Below are positions 15,001-27,500 of a stretch of 64,000 bases of DNA, piece by piece. This DNA comes from Nemertoderma westbladi (taxonomy: Eukaryota > Xenacoelomorpha > Nemertodermatida > Nemertodermatidae): NCBI GenBank assembly GCA_032718475.1, contig JAUCBJ010004707.1:44961-108960 (forward strand). The letters are read 5' to 3'. The notes beneath the pieces were generated by a model. That model saw only the letters and a program-made list of their open reading frames with translations. It searched no databases and had not been told where the DNA came from. Positions within the stretch are counted from its first letter, which is position 1, and every line of letters begins with the position of its first letter. The position numbers and the translations under genes were made by a program.

Positions 15001-18000
15001 TTGTGTGGGACCCTTCTAGTGCGCTTTATATATTTGTTTGTTTGTGTGGGACCCTTCTAGTGCGCTTTATATATTTGTTTGTAGGTGTGGGACCCTTCTA
15101 GTGCGCTTTATATATTTGTTTGTTTGTGTGGGACCCTTCTAGTGCGCTTTATATATTTGTTTGTTTGTGTGGGACCCTTCTAGTGCACTTTATATATTTG
15201 TTTGTTTGTGTGGGACCCTTCTAGTGCGCTTTATATATTTGTTTGTTTGTGTGGGACCCTTCTAGTGCGCTTTATATATTTGTTTGTTTGTGTGGGACCC
15301 TTCTAGTGCACTTTATATATTTGTTTGTTTGTGTGGGACCCTTCTAGTGCGCTTTATATATTTGTTTGTTTGTGTGGGACCCTTCTAGTGCACTTTATAT
15401 ATTTGTTTGTTTGTGTGGGACCCTTCTAGTGCGCTTTATATATTTGTTTGTTTGTGTGGGACCCTTCTAGTGCACTTTATATATTTGTTTGTTTGTGTGG
15501 GACCCTTCTAGTGCACTTTATATATTTGTTTGTTTGTGTGGGACCCTTCTAGTGCACTTTATATATTTGTTTGTTTGTGTGGGACCCTTCTAGTGCGCTT
15601 TATATATTTGTTTGTTTGTGTGGGACCCTTCTAGTGCACTTTATATATTTGTTTGTTTGTGTGGGACCCTTCTAGTGCACTTTATATATTTGTTTGTAGG
15701 TGAGGGACCCTTCTAGTGCACTTTATATATTTGTTTGTTTGTGTGGGACCCTTCTAGTGCGCTTTATATATTTGTTTGTTTGTGTGGGACCCTTCTAGTG
15801 CGCTTTATATATTTGTTTGTAGGTGTGGGACCCTTCTAGTGCGCTTTATATATTTGTTTGTAGGTGTGGGACCCTTCTAGTGCGCTTTATATATTTGTTT
15901 GTAGGTGTGGGACCCTTCTAGTGCGCTTTATATATTTGTTTGTAGGTGTGGGACCCTTCTAGTGCGCTTTATATATTTGTTTGTAGGTGTGGGACCCTTC
16001 TAGTGCGCTTTATATATTTGTTTGTAGGTGTGGGACCCTTCTAGTACGCTTTATATATTTGTTTGTAGGTGTGGGACCCTTCTAGTGCGCTTTATATATT
16101 TGTTTGTAGGTGTGGGACCCTTCTAGTGCGCTATATATTTGTTTGTAGGTGAGGGACCCTTCTAGTGCGCTTTATATATTTGTTTGTAGGTGTGGGACCC
16201 TTCTAGTGCGCTTTATATATTTGTTTGTAGGTGTGGGACCCTTCTAGTGCGCTTTATATATTTGTTTGTAGGTGTGGGACCCTTCTAGTGCGCTTTATAT
16301 ATTTGTTTGTAGGTGTGGGACCCTTCTAGTGCGCTTTATATATTTGTTTGTAGGTGTGGGACCCTTCTAGTGCGCTTATATATTTGTTTGTAGGTGTGGG
16401 ACCCTTCTAGTGCGCTTTATATATTTGTTTGTAGGTGTGGGACCCTTCTAGTGCGCTTTATATATTTGTTTGTAGGTGTGGGACCCTTCTAGTGCGCTTA
16501 TATATTTGTTTGTAGGTGTGGGACCCTTCTAGTGCGCTTTATATATTTGTTTGTAGGTGTGGGACCCTTCTAGTGCGCTTTATATATTTGTTTGTAGGTG
16601 TGGGACCCTTCTAGTGCGCTTATATATTTGTTTGTAGGTGTGGGACCCTTCTAGTGCGCTTTATATATTTGTTTGTAGGTGTGGGACCCTTCTAGTGCGC
16701 TTTATATATTTGTTTGTAGGTGTGGGACCCTTCTAGTGCGCTTTATATATTTGTTTGTAGGTGTGGGACCCTTCTAGTGCGCTTTATATATTTGTTTGTA
16801 GGTGTGGGACCCTTCTAGTGCGCTTTATATATTTGTTTGTAGGTGTGGGACCCTTCTAGTGCGCTTTATATATTTGTTTGTAGGTGTGGGACCCTTCTAG
16901 TGCGCTTTATATATTTGTTTGTAGGTGTGGGACCCTTCTAGTGCGCTTTATATATTTGTTTGTAGGTGTGGGACCCTTCTAGTGCGCTTTATATATTTGT
17001 TTGTAGGTGTGGGACCCTTCTAGTGCGCTTTATATATTTGTTTGTAGGTGTGGGACCCTTCTAGTGCGCTTTATATATTTGTTTGTAGGTGTGGGACCCT
17101 TCTAGTGCGCTTTATATATTTGTTTGTAGGTGTGGGACCCTTCTAGTGCGCTTTATATATTTGTTTGTAGGTGTGGGACCCTTCTAGTGCGCTTTATATA
17201 TTTGTTTGTTGGTGTGGGACCCTTCTAGTGCGCTTTATATATTTGTTTGTAGGTGTGGGACCCTTCTAGTGCGCTTTATATATTTGTTTGTAGGTGTGGG
17301 ACCCTTCTAGTGCGCTTTATATATTTGTTTGTAGGTGTGGGACCCTTCTAGTGCGCTTTATATATTTGTTTGTAGGTGTGGGACCCTTCTAGTGCGCTTT
17401 ATATATTTGTTTGTAGGTGTGGGACCCTTCTAGTGCGCTTTATATATTTGTTTGTAGGTGTGGGACCCTTCTAGTGCGCTTTATATATTTGTTTGTAGGT
17501 GTGGGACCCTTCTAGTGCGCTTTATATATTTGTTTGTAGGTGTGGGACCCTTCTAGTGCGCTTTATATATTTGTTTGTTGGTGTGGGACCCTTCTAGTGC
17601 GCTTTATATATTTGTTTGTAGGTGTGGGACCCTTCTAGTGCGCTTTATATATTTGTTTGTAGGTGTGGGACCCTTCTAGTGCGCTTTATATATTTGTTTG
17701 TAGGTGTGGGACCCTTCTAGTGCGCTTTATATATTTGTTTGTAGGTGTGGGACCCTTCTAGTGCGCTTTATATATTTGTTTGTAGGTGTGGGACCCTTCT
17801 AGTGCGCTTTATATATTTGTTTGTAGGTGTGGGACCCTTCTAGTGCGCTTTATATATTTGTTTGTAGGTGTGGGACCCTTCTAGTGCGCTTTATATATTT
17901 GTTTGTAGGTGTGGGACCCTTCTAGTGCGCTTTATATATTTGTTTGTAGGTGTGGGACCCTTCTAGTGCGCTTTATATATTTGTTTGTAGGTGTGGGACC

Positions 18001-21000
18001 CTTCTAGTGCGCTTTATATATTTGTTTGTAGGTGTGGGACCCTTCTAGTGCGCTTTATATATTTGTTTGTAGGTGTGGGACCCTTCTAGTGCGCTTTATA
18101 TATTTGTTTGTAGGTGTGGGACCCTTCTAGTGCGCTTTATATATTTGTTTGTAGGTGTGGGACCCTTCTAGTGCGCTTTATATATTTGTTTGTAGGTGTG
18201 GGACCCTTCTAGTGCGCTTTATATATTTGTTTGTAGGTGTGGGACCCTTCTAGTGCGCTTTATATATTTGTTTGTAGGTGTGGGACCCTTCTAGTGCGCT
18301 TTATATATTTGTTTGTAGGTGTGGGACCCTTCTAGTGCGCTTTATATATTTGTTTGTAGGTGTGGGACCCTTCTAGTGCGCTTTATATATTTGTTTGTAG
18401 GTGTGGGACCCTTCTAGTGCGCTTTATATATTTGTTTGTAGGTGTGGGACCCTTCTAGTGCGCTTTATATATTTGTTTGTAGGTGTGGGACCCTTCTAGT
18501 GCGCTTTATATATTTGTTTGTAGGTGTGGGACCCTTCTAGTGCGCTTTATATATTTGTTTGTAGGTGTGGGACCCTTCTAGTGCGCTTTATATATTTGTT
18601 TGTAGGTGTGGGACCCTTCTAGTGCGCTTTATATATTTGTTTGTAGGTGTGGGACCCTTCTAGTGCGCTTTATATATTTGTTTGTAGGTGTGGGACCCTT
18701 CTAGTGCGCTTTATATATTTGTTTGTAGGTGTGGGACCCTTCTAGTGCGCTTTATATATTTGTTTGTAGGTGTGGGACCCTTCTAGTGCGCTTTATATAT
18801 TTGTTTGTAGGTGTGGGACCCTTCTAGTGCGCTTTATATATTTGTTTGTAGGTGTGGGACCCTTCTAGTGCGCTTTATATATTTGTTTGTAGGTGTGGGA
18901 CCCTTCTAGTGCGCTTTATATATTTGTTTGTAGGTGTGGGACCCTTCTAGTGCGCTTTATATATTTGTTTGTAGGTGTGGGACCCTTCTAGTGCGCTTTA
19001 TATATTTGTTTGTAGGTGTGGGACCCTTCTAGTGCGCTTTATATATTTGTTTGTAGGTGTGGGACCCTTCTAGTGCGCTTTATATATTTGTTTGTAGGTG
19101 TGGGACCCTTCTAGTGCGCTTTATATATTTGTTTGTAGGTGTGGGACCCTTCTAGTGCGCTTTATATATTTGTTTGTAGGTGTGGGACCCTTCTAGTGCG
19201 CTTTATATATTTGTTTGTAGGTGTGGGACCCTTCTAGTGCGCTTTATATATTTGTTTGTAGGTGTGGGACCCTTCTAGTGCGCTTTATATATTTGTTTGT
19301 AGGTGTGGGACCCTTCTAGTGCGCTTTATATATTTGTTTGTAGGTGTGGGACCCTTCTAGTGCGCTTTATATATTTGTTTGTAGGTGTGGGACCCTTCTA
19401 GTGCGCTTTATATATTTGTTTGTAGGTGTGGGACCCTTCTAGTGCGCTTTATATATTTGTTTGTAGGTGTGGGACCCTTCTAGTGCGCTTTATATATTTG
19501 TTTGTAGGTGTGGGACCCTTCTAGTGCGCTTTATATATTTGTTTGTAGGTGTGGGACCCTTCTAGTGCGCTTTATATATTTGTTTGTAGGTGTGGGACCC
19601 TTCTAGTGCGCTTTATATATTTGTTTGTAGGTGTGGGACCCTTCTAGTGCGCTTTATATATTTGTTTGTAGGTGTGGGACCCTTCTAGTGCGCTTTATAT
19701 ATTTGTTTGTAGGTGTGGGACCCTTCTAGTGCGCTTTATATATTTGTTTGTAGGTGTGGGACCCTTCTAGTGCGCTTTATATATTTGTTTGTAGGTGTGG
19801 GACCCTTCTAGTGCGCTTTATATATTTGTTTGTAGGTGTGGGACCCTTCTAGTGCGCTTTATATATTTGTTTGTAGGTGTGGGACCCTTCTAGTGCGCTT
19901 TATATATTTGTTTGTAGGTGTGGGACCCTTCTAGTGCGCTTTATATATTTGTTTGTAGGTGTGGGACCCTTCTAGTGCGCTTTATATATTTGTTTGTAGG
20001 TGTGGGACCCTTCTAGTGCGCTTTATATATTTGTTTGTAGGTGTGGGACCCTTCTAGTGCGCTTTATATATTTGTTTGTAGGTGTGGGACCCTTCTAGTG
20101 CGCTTTATATATTTGTTTGTAGGTGTGGGACCCTTCTAGTGCGCTTTATATATTTGTTTGTAGGTGTGGGACCCTTCTAGTGCGCTTTATATATTTGTTT
20201 GTAGGTGTGGGACCCTTCTAGTGCGCTTTATATATTTGTTTGTAGGTGTGGGACCCTTCTAGTGCGCTTTATATATTTGTTTGTAGGTGTGGGACCCTTC
20301 TAGTGCGCTTTATATATTTGTTTGTAGGTGTGGGACCCTTCTAGTGCGCTTTATATATTTGTTTGTAGGTGGGGGACCCTTCTAGTGCGCTTTATATATT
20401 TGTTTGTAGGTGTGGGACCCTTCTAGTGCGCTTTATATATTTGTTTGTAGGTGTGGGACCCTTCTAGTGCGCTTTATATATTTGTTTGTAGGTGTGGGAC
20501 CCTTCTAGTGCGCTTTATATATTTGTTTGTAGGTGTGGGACCCTTCTAGTGCGCTTTATATATTTGTTTGTAGGTGTGGGACCCTTCTAGTGCGCTTTAT
20601 ATATTTGTTTGTAGGTGTGGGACCCTTCTAGTGCGCTTTATATATTTGTTTGTAGGTGTGGGACCCTTCTAGTGCGCTTTATATATTTGTTTGTAGGTGA
20701 GGGACCCTTCTAGTGCGCTTTATATATTTGTTTGTAGGTGTGGGACCCTTCTAGTGCGCTTTATATATTTGTTTGTAGGTGAGGGACCCTTCTAGTGCGC
20801 TTTATATATTTGTTTGTAGGTGTGGGACCCTTCTAGTGCGCTTTATATATTTGTTTGTAGGTGTGGGACCCTTCTAGTGCGCTTTATATATTTGTTTGTA
20901 GGTGTGGGACCCTTCTAGTGCGCTTTATATATTTGTTTGTAGGTGTGGGACCCTTCTAGTACGCTTTATATATTTGTTTGTAGGTGTGGGACCCTTCTAG

Positions 21001-21414
21001 TGCGCTTTATATATTTGTTTGTAGGTGTGGGACCCTTCTAGTGCGCTTTATATATTTGTTTGTAGGTGTGGGACCCTTCTAGTGCGCTTTATATATTTGT
21101 TTGTAGGTGTGGGACCCTTCTAGTGCGCTTTATATATTTGTTTGTAGGTGTGGGACCCTTCTAGTGCGCTTTATATATTTGTTTGTTTGTGAGGGACCCT
21201 TCTAGTGCGCTTTATATATTTGTTTGTAGGTGTGTGACCCTTCTAGTGCGCTTTATATATTTGTTTGTTTGTGTGGGACCCTTCTAGTGCACTTTATATA
21301 TTTGTTTGTTTGTGTGGGACCCTTCTAGTGCGCTTTATATATTTGTTTGTAGGTGTGGGACCCTTCTAGTGCGCTTTATATATTTGTTTGTAGGTGTGGG
21401 ACCCTTCTAGTGCG
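1..21414 (+). repeat. 41-bp tandem array (about 520 units), open at left edge
   Basis: The unit is 41 bp: GTGCGCTTTATATATTTGTT, then TGTAGGTGTGGGACCCTTCT, then A, repeated from base 1 to the first exon. Variants differ at GCGC/GCAC, TAGGTGTG/TTTGTGTG/TTTGTGAG/TTTGGTGTG, CTTCTAG/CCTCTTG, and AGGTGTGGGGCCC. From about 15800 to 21180 the array is nearly uniform (TAGGTGTGGG type), while 1-15800 is a mosaic. The unit holds two acceptor-like sites, TTTGTAG|G and CCCTTCTAG|T. The array presumably lies in the cadherin intron upstream of visible exon 1. Short open frames within it are repeat artefacts. Confidence 0.98.
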
Positions 21415-21534
21415 TTCGATAGTTTACTTTTCCATATAAGTGTTCGTGACATAAACGACAACGAGCCGGATTGGAACATGGGAGGCACTCCCGTCACTGT
21501 GGCCGTGAATGAAGACAAGAAAGTCGGCGATCAG
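21411..21534 (+). CDS. Cadherin exon 1 (visible): EC linker plus start of next EC
   Basis: The exon encodes the G-strand and calcium linker of one EC repeat (HISVRDINDNEP) and the A-strand of the next (VTVAVNEDKKVGDQ, including an xEx calcium motif). The donor is GTTTAC after GATCAG, phase 0. The start is uncertain. The upstream sequence is the 41-bp array, whose last unit ends at 21414. I chose the acceptor CCCTTCTAG at 21402-21410, inside that last unit. An alternative acceptor, TTTGTAG, would start the exon at 21394 in phase 0. Two later AGs (21422 and 21440) are also possible. The frame is closed by a TAG at 21391-21393, so the exon cannot begin earlier. Confidence 0.8.
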
Positions 21535-24500
21535 GTTTACCAATATATTTAATTAATGCCCCGAAATATGTAAAAAATGAATATGTAATATATCATCATT
21601 CTATTTTTATTTAATATTATAACATATGAAAGAAAACATTTTATATCGAAAATAAATAATTCGAACTAAAATATGTTTTCGTTTCGGTTAATTTTTTTTT
21701 TTTTTTTTTTACATAAAATCGTTTATTTTTTTACTTTGTTTTTGACTATCAAATTTAATGTTATCATATTATTTAATAATAAGTCATTGCCCTTCTCCAA
21801 CTTATACTATTATCTTTTGTATTGTTATTTTACGTTTTTATTTTCCATCCTACTAACTGTGATCGCTTATTTTATTTATTTATTTGTATTTTTGATTCTC
21901 GAGATTTTATTTACTTAATTACAAAATTATTTTTCCTCATAAAAAGGTCGCGGATTTAAAGACTTTAGTCAACGATAGGGATGCAGGCGACAACGCCCAG
22001 CTCGTCTTTACATTAGAAACCGCATCAGATAAAGATGTGTTTGATGTGGAGGCGAGTACTGGGAAGGTAACCCTGAAGCGAGACCTGGACTACGAGTTTA
22101 GGGAACACCATTGGATCACAGTTACAGTTAGGTGAGTGTGTAACGGAAATACTAGAATAAAAAATAGTTTAGTGTAACTAAAACAGTATAGGGAAGGTGG
22201 GGGTGGGTATTAGTTACAATTAGGCAATCAATTAATTATATAGTTAATAAATGATTTATATATTAAGTCAATTTCATCACAAATATATCAATTCCAGGGA
22301 CCAAAGAACTGACCCCATGGAGCGATGGAGTAGGGCTGACATTCTATTTAGTGTTGTCGACCTCAACGACAATTATCCCTACATTGTTGGAGGAGAGAAT
22401 ATATACCTTGAAGTGACTGAAGTCGGTGACGGTAAGTAGGTTTTATTTGCGGGCATCGATCGAATAGCAACACATGGGGGGTCATTTGGGGATCAATAAG
22501 GTTGAGTATGGTCGTGAGAAATTTTATAGATAAATATTGTTTCGAGACAAGGCGTTCTAGAACTAGTTCTAGAACGCCTTGTTCCGAGATGATGGATTCT
22601 TATTGTTTGGTCACTGTGATATGGTAGAGGGCGTCGTGGTGCCTTTAATAAATTTGTTACAAATAATAAAGTTATTGCCACAATACCACACATTGTACAC
22701 TTTGAATAGAAAAGAATCAAGCAACACCCTCGAAAATCGACAGTTTCCAGTAAATACCGTATTTCTGTCAATCGTTTAGTGACTTTGTAATATTGTGGCA
22801 GGTTTCCATGTGGCAGGTTTCCATGTGGCAGGTTTCCATGTGGCAGGTTTCCAGGTGGCAGGTTTCCATGAGGCAGGTTTCCATGTGGCAGGTTTCCAGG
22901 TGGCAGGTTTCCATGAGGCAGGTTTCCATGGGGCAGGTTTCCAGGTGGCAGGTTTCAATGTGGCACAATTCATTTTTACAATTAAGAACGAATGTGTCAA
23001 ATCGTTTGATGTAACATGTAACATGTAATGTGTAATAATGTATATATAATAGTGTGATGGTTATAATTTAACCATTTAAGTATAGAAAAGAAAAGTACAC
23101 TTTATTTATATAAATAAATATTTAATAATGTTTACCAATTTATCGGTGTGCAGGTCAGCCGTTCCCTGGAACTTTTACCCTGACAACATTTAGTGTTGAA
23201 GACGATGACGGAACGCAGATCCTCAGAGATTCTAGAATTAAGTGCCTTACGTTCGATCCACCTGCGGTAAACACTGTCCTGGAACTAACTGCGGACTCTT
23301 TCCAGAAAAACGGTTTACTTCAAGTTAGTCGGATATTCATTTGATTCTGTTGTTATTTTGGTTTGTAATGACTTTTATTCCGTATTGTCAGTTAATATTT
23401 TCTTTTTTTACTTTTAGGTTATCAGTAGCATTGATAGAGAGGCCCCTGGTATGTCTCTTATAACCCTGGAGATACTAGCCTATAATTGGCAGCTACCACC
23501 CATGGATGGCACTGTTACCACTACCGTACATATTACTGTCAAAGACGTCAATGATAATGTTAGTAACACAGTTTGTTACAAAATCTCAATATTTGTGTAC
23601 TGTAGTTATTATTCGTATTATAAGAAGCTTAATTTGTTTAGTTTGTTAGTTTGTCTGTCTGTCTGTCCGTCTGTAATAGGTTCATTCGTAAATAACTTTT
23701 GAAGATTTTAACCATTTTCAACCCAATTTTGTGCGGGCATACTAGAAAAAAAGTTCCAATATTTTTGAAAGTTTACGGGCAAATAGCTCTGGAACTTTTG
23801 ACTCTAGATCAAATCGAACTTGCTCAAGTTCGCATGCTGCGCGATGCCCCTCGAACGTGTTATATTATTGTTACTATGTTATGGGGTTGAGGTGGTCTCA
23901 CTTTTTTTACAGCCCCCTGTGTTTGCTGCTGCAACTGATACGGTAAATGTAAAGGAATGTATAGAATACGGAGTGCCTATTTATAAAGCCGTTGCTACTG
24001 ACAAAGATGCCGGTATTAACGCTGTCATGACTTACACTATGACAATCAGTCCACCAAGCGGACCTATTGCTGACTTCTACTTGCATTCCTCTACAGGTAG
24101 GTTATAATTAATACTGAGTAACTCTAAATACAATTATTATATTTTATTATAAACTCTGTTTACCAAATGAATGCCACTCTATTTCCTAAAGGAATGCCTT
24201 TTCACCACCAAAATGAATGCCTGTTCACCACCATGGGTGATCTTCCACAGTAAATCCTTCCACTCCGTTTCCTAAAGGAATGCCTGTTTACCACCATGGG
24301 TGATCTTCCACAATAAACCCATCCACTCTATTTCCTAAAATAATTCCTGTTCACCACCATGCGTGATCTTCCACAGTAAACCCTTCCACTCTGTTTCCTA
24401 AAGGAATGCCTGTTCACCACCATGGATGATCTTCCACAGTAAACCCTTCCACTCTGTTTCCTAAAGAAATGCTTGTTCACCACTATATGGACGATCTTCC

Positions 24501-27500
24501 ACAGTAAACCCTTTCACTCTGTTTCCTAAAGAAATGCCTGTTCACCACCATGGATGATCTTCCGCAGTAAACCCTTCCACTCTGTTTCCTAAAGGAATGC
24601 CTGTTCACCACCATGGATGATCTTCCACAGTAAACCCTTCCACTCTGTTTCCTAAAGAAATGCCTGTTCACCACCATGGGTGATCTTCCACAGTAAATCC
24701 TTCCACTCCGTTTCCTAAAGGAATGCCTGTTTACCACCATGGGTGATCTTCCACAGTAAACCCTTCCACTCTGTTTCCTAAAGGAATGTCTATTCACCAC
24801 CATGGGTGATCTTCCACAGTAAACCCTTCCACTCTGTTTCCTAAAGGAATGCCTGTCACCACAATGGATGATCTTCCACAGTAAACCCTTCCACTCTGTT
24901 TCCCAAAGGAATGCCTGTTCACCACCATGGATGATCTTCCATAGTAAACCCTTCCACTCTGTTTCCTAAAGGAATGCCTGTTCACCACCATGGGTGATCT
25001 TCCACAGTAAACCCTTCCACTCTGTTTCCTAAAGGAATGTCTATTCACCACCATGGGTGATCTTCATTGGGAAATCATTCCACTCTGTTTCCTAAAGAAA
25101 TGCCTGTTCACCACCATGGATGATCTTCCACAGTAAAGCCTTCCACTCTGTTTCCTAAAGGAATGCCTGTTCACCACCATGGATGATCTTCCACAGTAAA
25201 CCCTTCCACTCTGTTTCCTAAAGAAATGCCTGTTCACCACCATGGGTGATCTTCCGCAGTAAACCCTTCCACTCTGTTTCCTAAAGGAATGCCTGTTCAC
25301 CACCATGGATGATCTTCCACAGTAAACCCTTCCACTCTGTTTCCTAAAGAAATGCTTGTTCACCACTATATGGACGATCTTCCACAGTAAACCCTTTCAC
25401 TCTGTTTCCTAAAGAAATGCCTGTTCACCACCATGGATGATCTTCCGCAGTAAACCCTTCCACTCTGTTTCCTAAAGGAATGCCTGTTCACCACCATGGA
25501 TGATCTTCCACAGTAAACCCTTCCACTCTGTTTCCTAAAGAAATGCCTGTTCACCACCATGGGTGATCTTCCACAGTAAACCCTTCCACTCTGTTTCCTA
25601 AAGGAATGCCTGTTCACCACCATGGATGATCTTCCACAGTAAACCCTTCCACTCTGTTTCCCAAAGGAAGGCCTGTTCACCACCATGGGTGATCTTCCAC
25701 AGTAAACCCTTCCACTCTGTTTCCTAAAGGAATGCCTGTTCACCACCATGGGTGATCTTCCACAGTAAACCCTTCCACTCTGTTTTCTAAAGGAATACCT
25801 ATTCACCACTATGGGAAATCTTCCACAGTAAACCCTTCCACTCTGTTTCCTAAAGGAATGCCTGTTCACCTCCATGGATGATCTTCCACAGTAAACCCTT
25901 CCACTCTGTTTCCTAAAGAAATGCCTGTTCACCACCATGGGTTATCTTCCACAGTAAACCCTTCCACTCTGTTTCCTAAAGGAATGCCTGTTCACCACCA
26001 TGGATGATCTTCCACAGTAAACCCTTCCACTCTGTTTCCCAAAGGAAGGCCCGTTCACCACCATGGGTGATCTTCCATAGTAAATCATTCCACTCTGTTT
26101 CCTAAAGAAATTCCTGTTCACCACCATGGATGATCTTCCACAGTAAACCCTTCCACTCTGTTTCCTAAAGGAATGCCTGTTCACCACCATGGATGATCTT
26201 CCACAGTAAACCCTTCCACTCTGTTTCCTAAAGAAATGCCTGTTCACCACCATGGATGACCTTCCACAGTAAACCCTTCCACTCTGTTTCCTAAAGAAAT
26301 GCTTGTTCACCACCATGGATGATCTTCCACAGTAAACCCTTGCACTCTGTTTCCTAAAGAAATGCCTGTTCACCACCATGGGTGATCTTCCACAGTAAAC
26401 CCTTCCACTCTGTTTCCTAAAGGAATGCCTGTTCACCACCATGGATGATCTTCCACAGTAAACCCTTCCACTCTGTTTCCTAAAGGAATGCCTGTTCACC
26501 ACCATGGATGATCTTCCACTGTAAACCCTTCCACTCTGTTTCCTAAAGAAATGCCTGTTCACCACCAGGGGTGATCTTCCACAGTAAACCCTTCCACTCT
26601 GTTTCCCAAAGGAAGGCCTGTTCACCACCATGGGTGATCTTCCACAGTAAATCCTTCCACTCTGTTTCCGAAAGGAATGCCCGTTCACCACCATGGATGA
26701 TCTTCCACAGTAAACCCTTCCACTCTGTTTCCTAAAGAAATGGCTATTCACCTCCATGGGTGATCTTCCACAGTAAACCCTTCCATTCTGTTTCCTAAAG
26801 GAATGCCTGTTCACCACCATGGATGATCTTCCACAGTAAACCCTTCCACTCTGTTTCCCAAAGGAAGGCCTGTTCACCACCATGGGCCATCTTCCACAGT
26901 AAACCCTTCCATTCTGTTTCCTAAAGGAATGCCTGTTCACCACCATGGATGATCTTCCACAGTAAACCCTTCCACTCTGTTTCCTAAAGAAATGCCTGTT
27001 CACCTCCATGGGTGATCTTCCACAGTAAACCCTATCACTCTGTTTCCTAAAGGAATGCCTGTTCACCACCATGGATGATCTTCCATAGTAAATTATTCCA
27101 CTCTGTTTCCTAAAGGAATGCCTGTTCACCACATAGGTTTCCCGAGTTTCCTTGGTTCCCATTTATCGACCATTCAAGGATGAATGCCTGGGTTGGTCTG
27201 GTCTAGGCTGCAGCATTTGAAGCACTATTCCAAAACAGTACTACTCCATCTAGGGATCGAACCAGGACTTCCTATTTGGAAGCCCAGGAAGGTCACCATT
27301 AGACCATGAGGCTGCTAGAATATAGGAAAACTAAAATATTGTAACAGTAATTAACACTTTGCAGGTGAACTATCAGTGGCTAGGGCGCTAGACAGAGAGG
27401 ATTTAACAAGACAAACATATAAGTTTAATATTCAAGCGGCAGATATTGGCGGATTTACTGATTCTATTGAGTTGACCATTACTATAACAGACTGCAACGA

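Noticed and set aside
1..21414. CRISPR array or centromeric satellite
   Set aside because: There are no unique spacers between units, and the context is an animal gene. A centromere cannot be excluded by unit length alone, but the array abuts a coding exon.
21673..21918. 81-codon Phe/Leu-rich frame in intron 1
   Set aside because: It is a low-complexity T-rich translation with no family resemblance, lying between two well-supported exons.
24483..27162. Minus-strand open frames of up to 406 codons in the 63-bp array as a repeat protein gene
   Set aside because: The period is a multiple of three and the unit lacks a stop. Frame breaks occur within the array, there is no conserved flanking exon, and the longest frame starts inside the SINE-array junction.
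27250..27314. Functional tRNA gene
   Set aside because: The A and B boxes are present, but the acceptor and anticodon stems do not pair well and the sequence runs into a SINE body.
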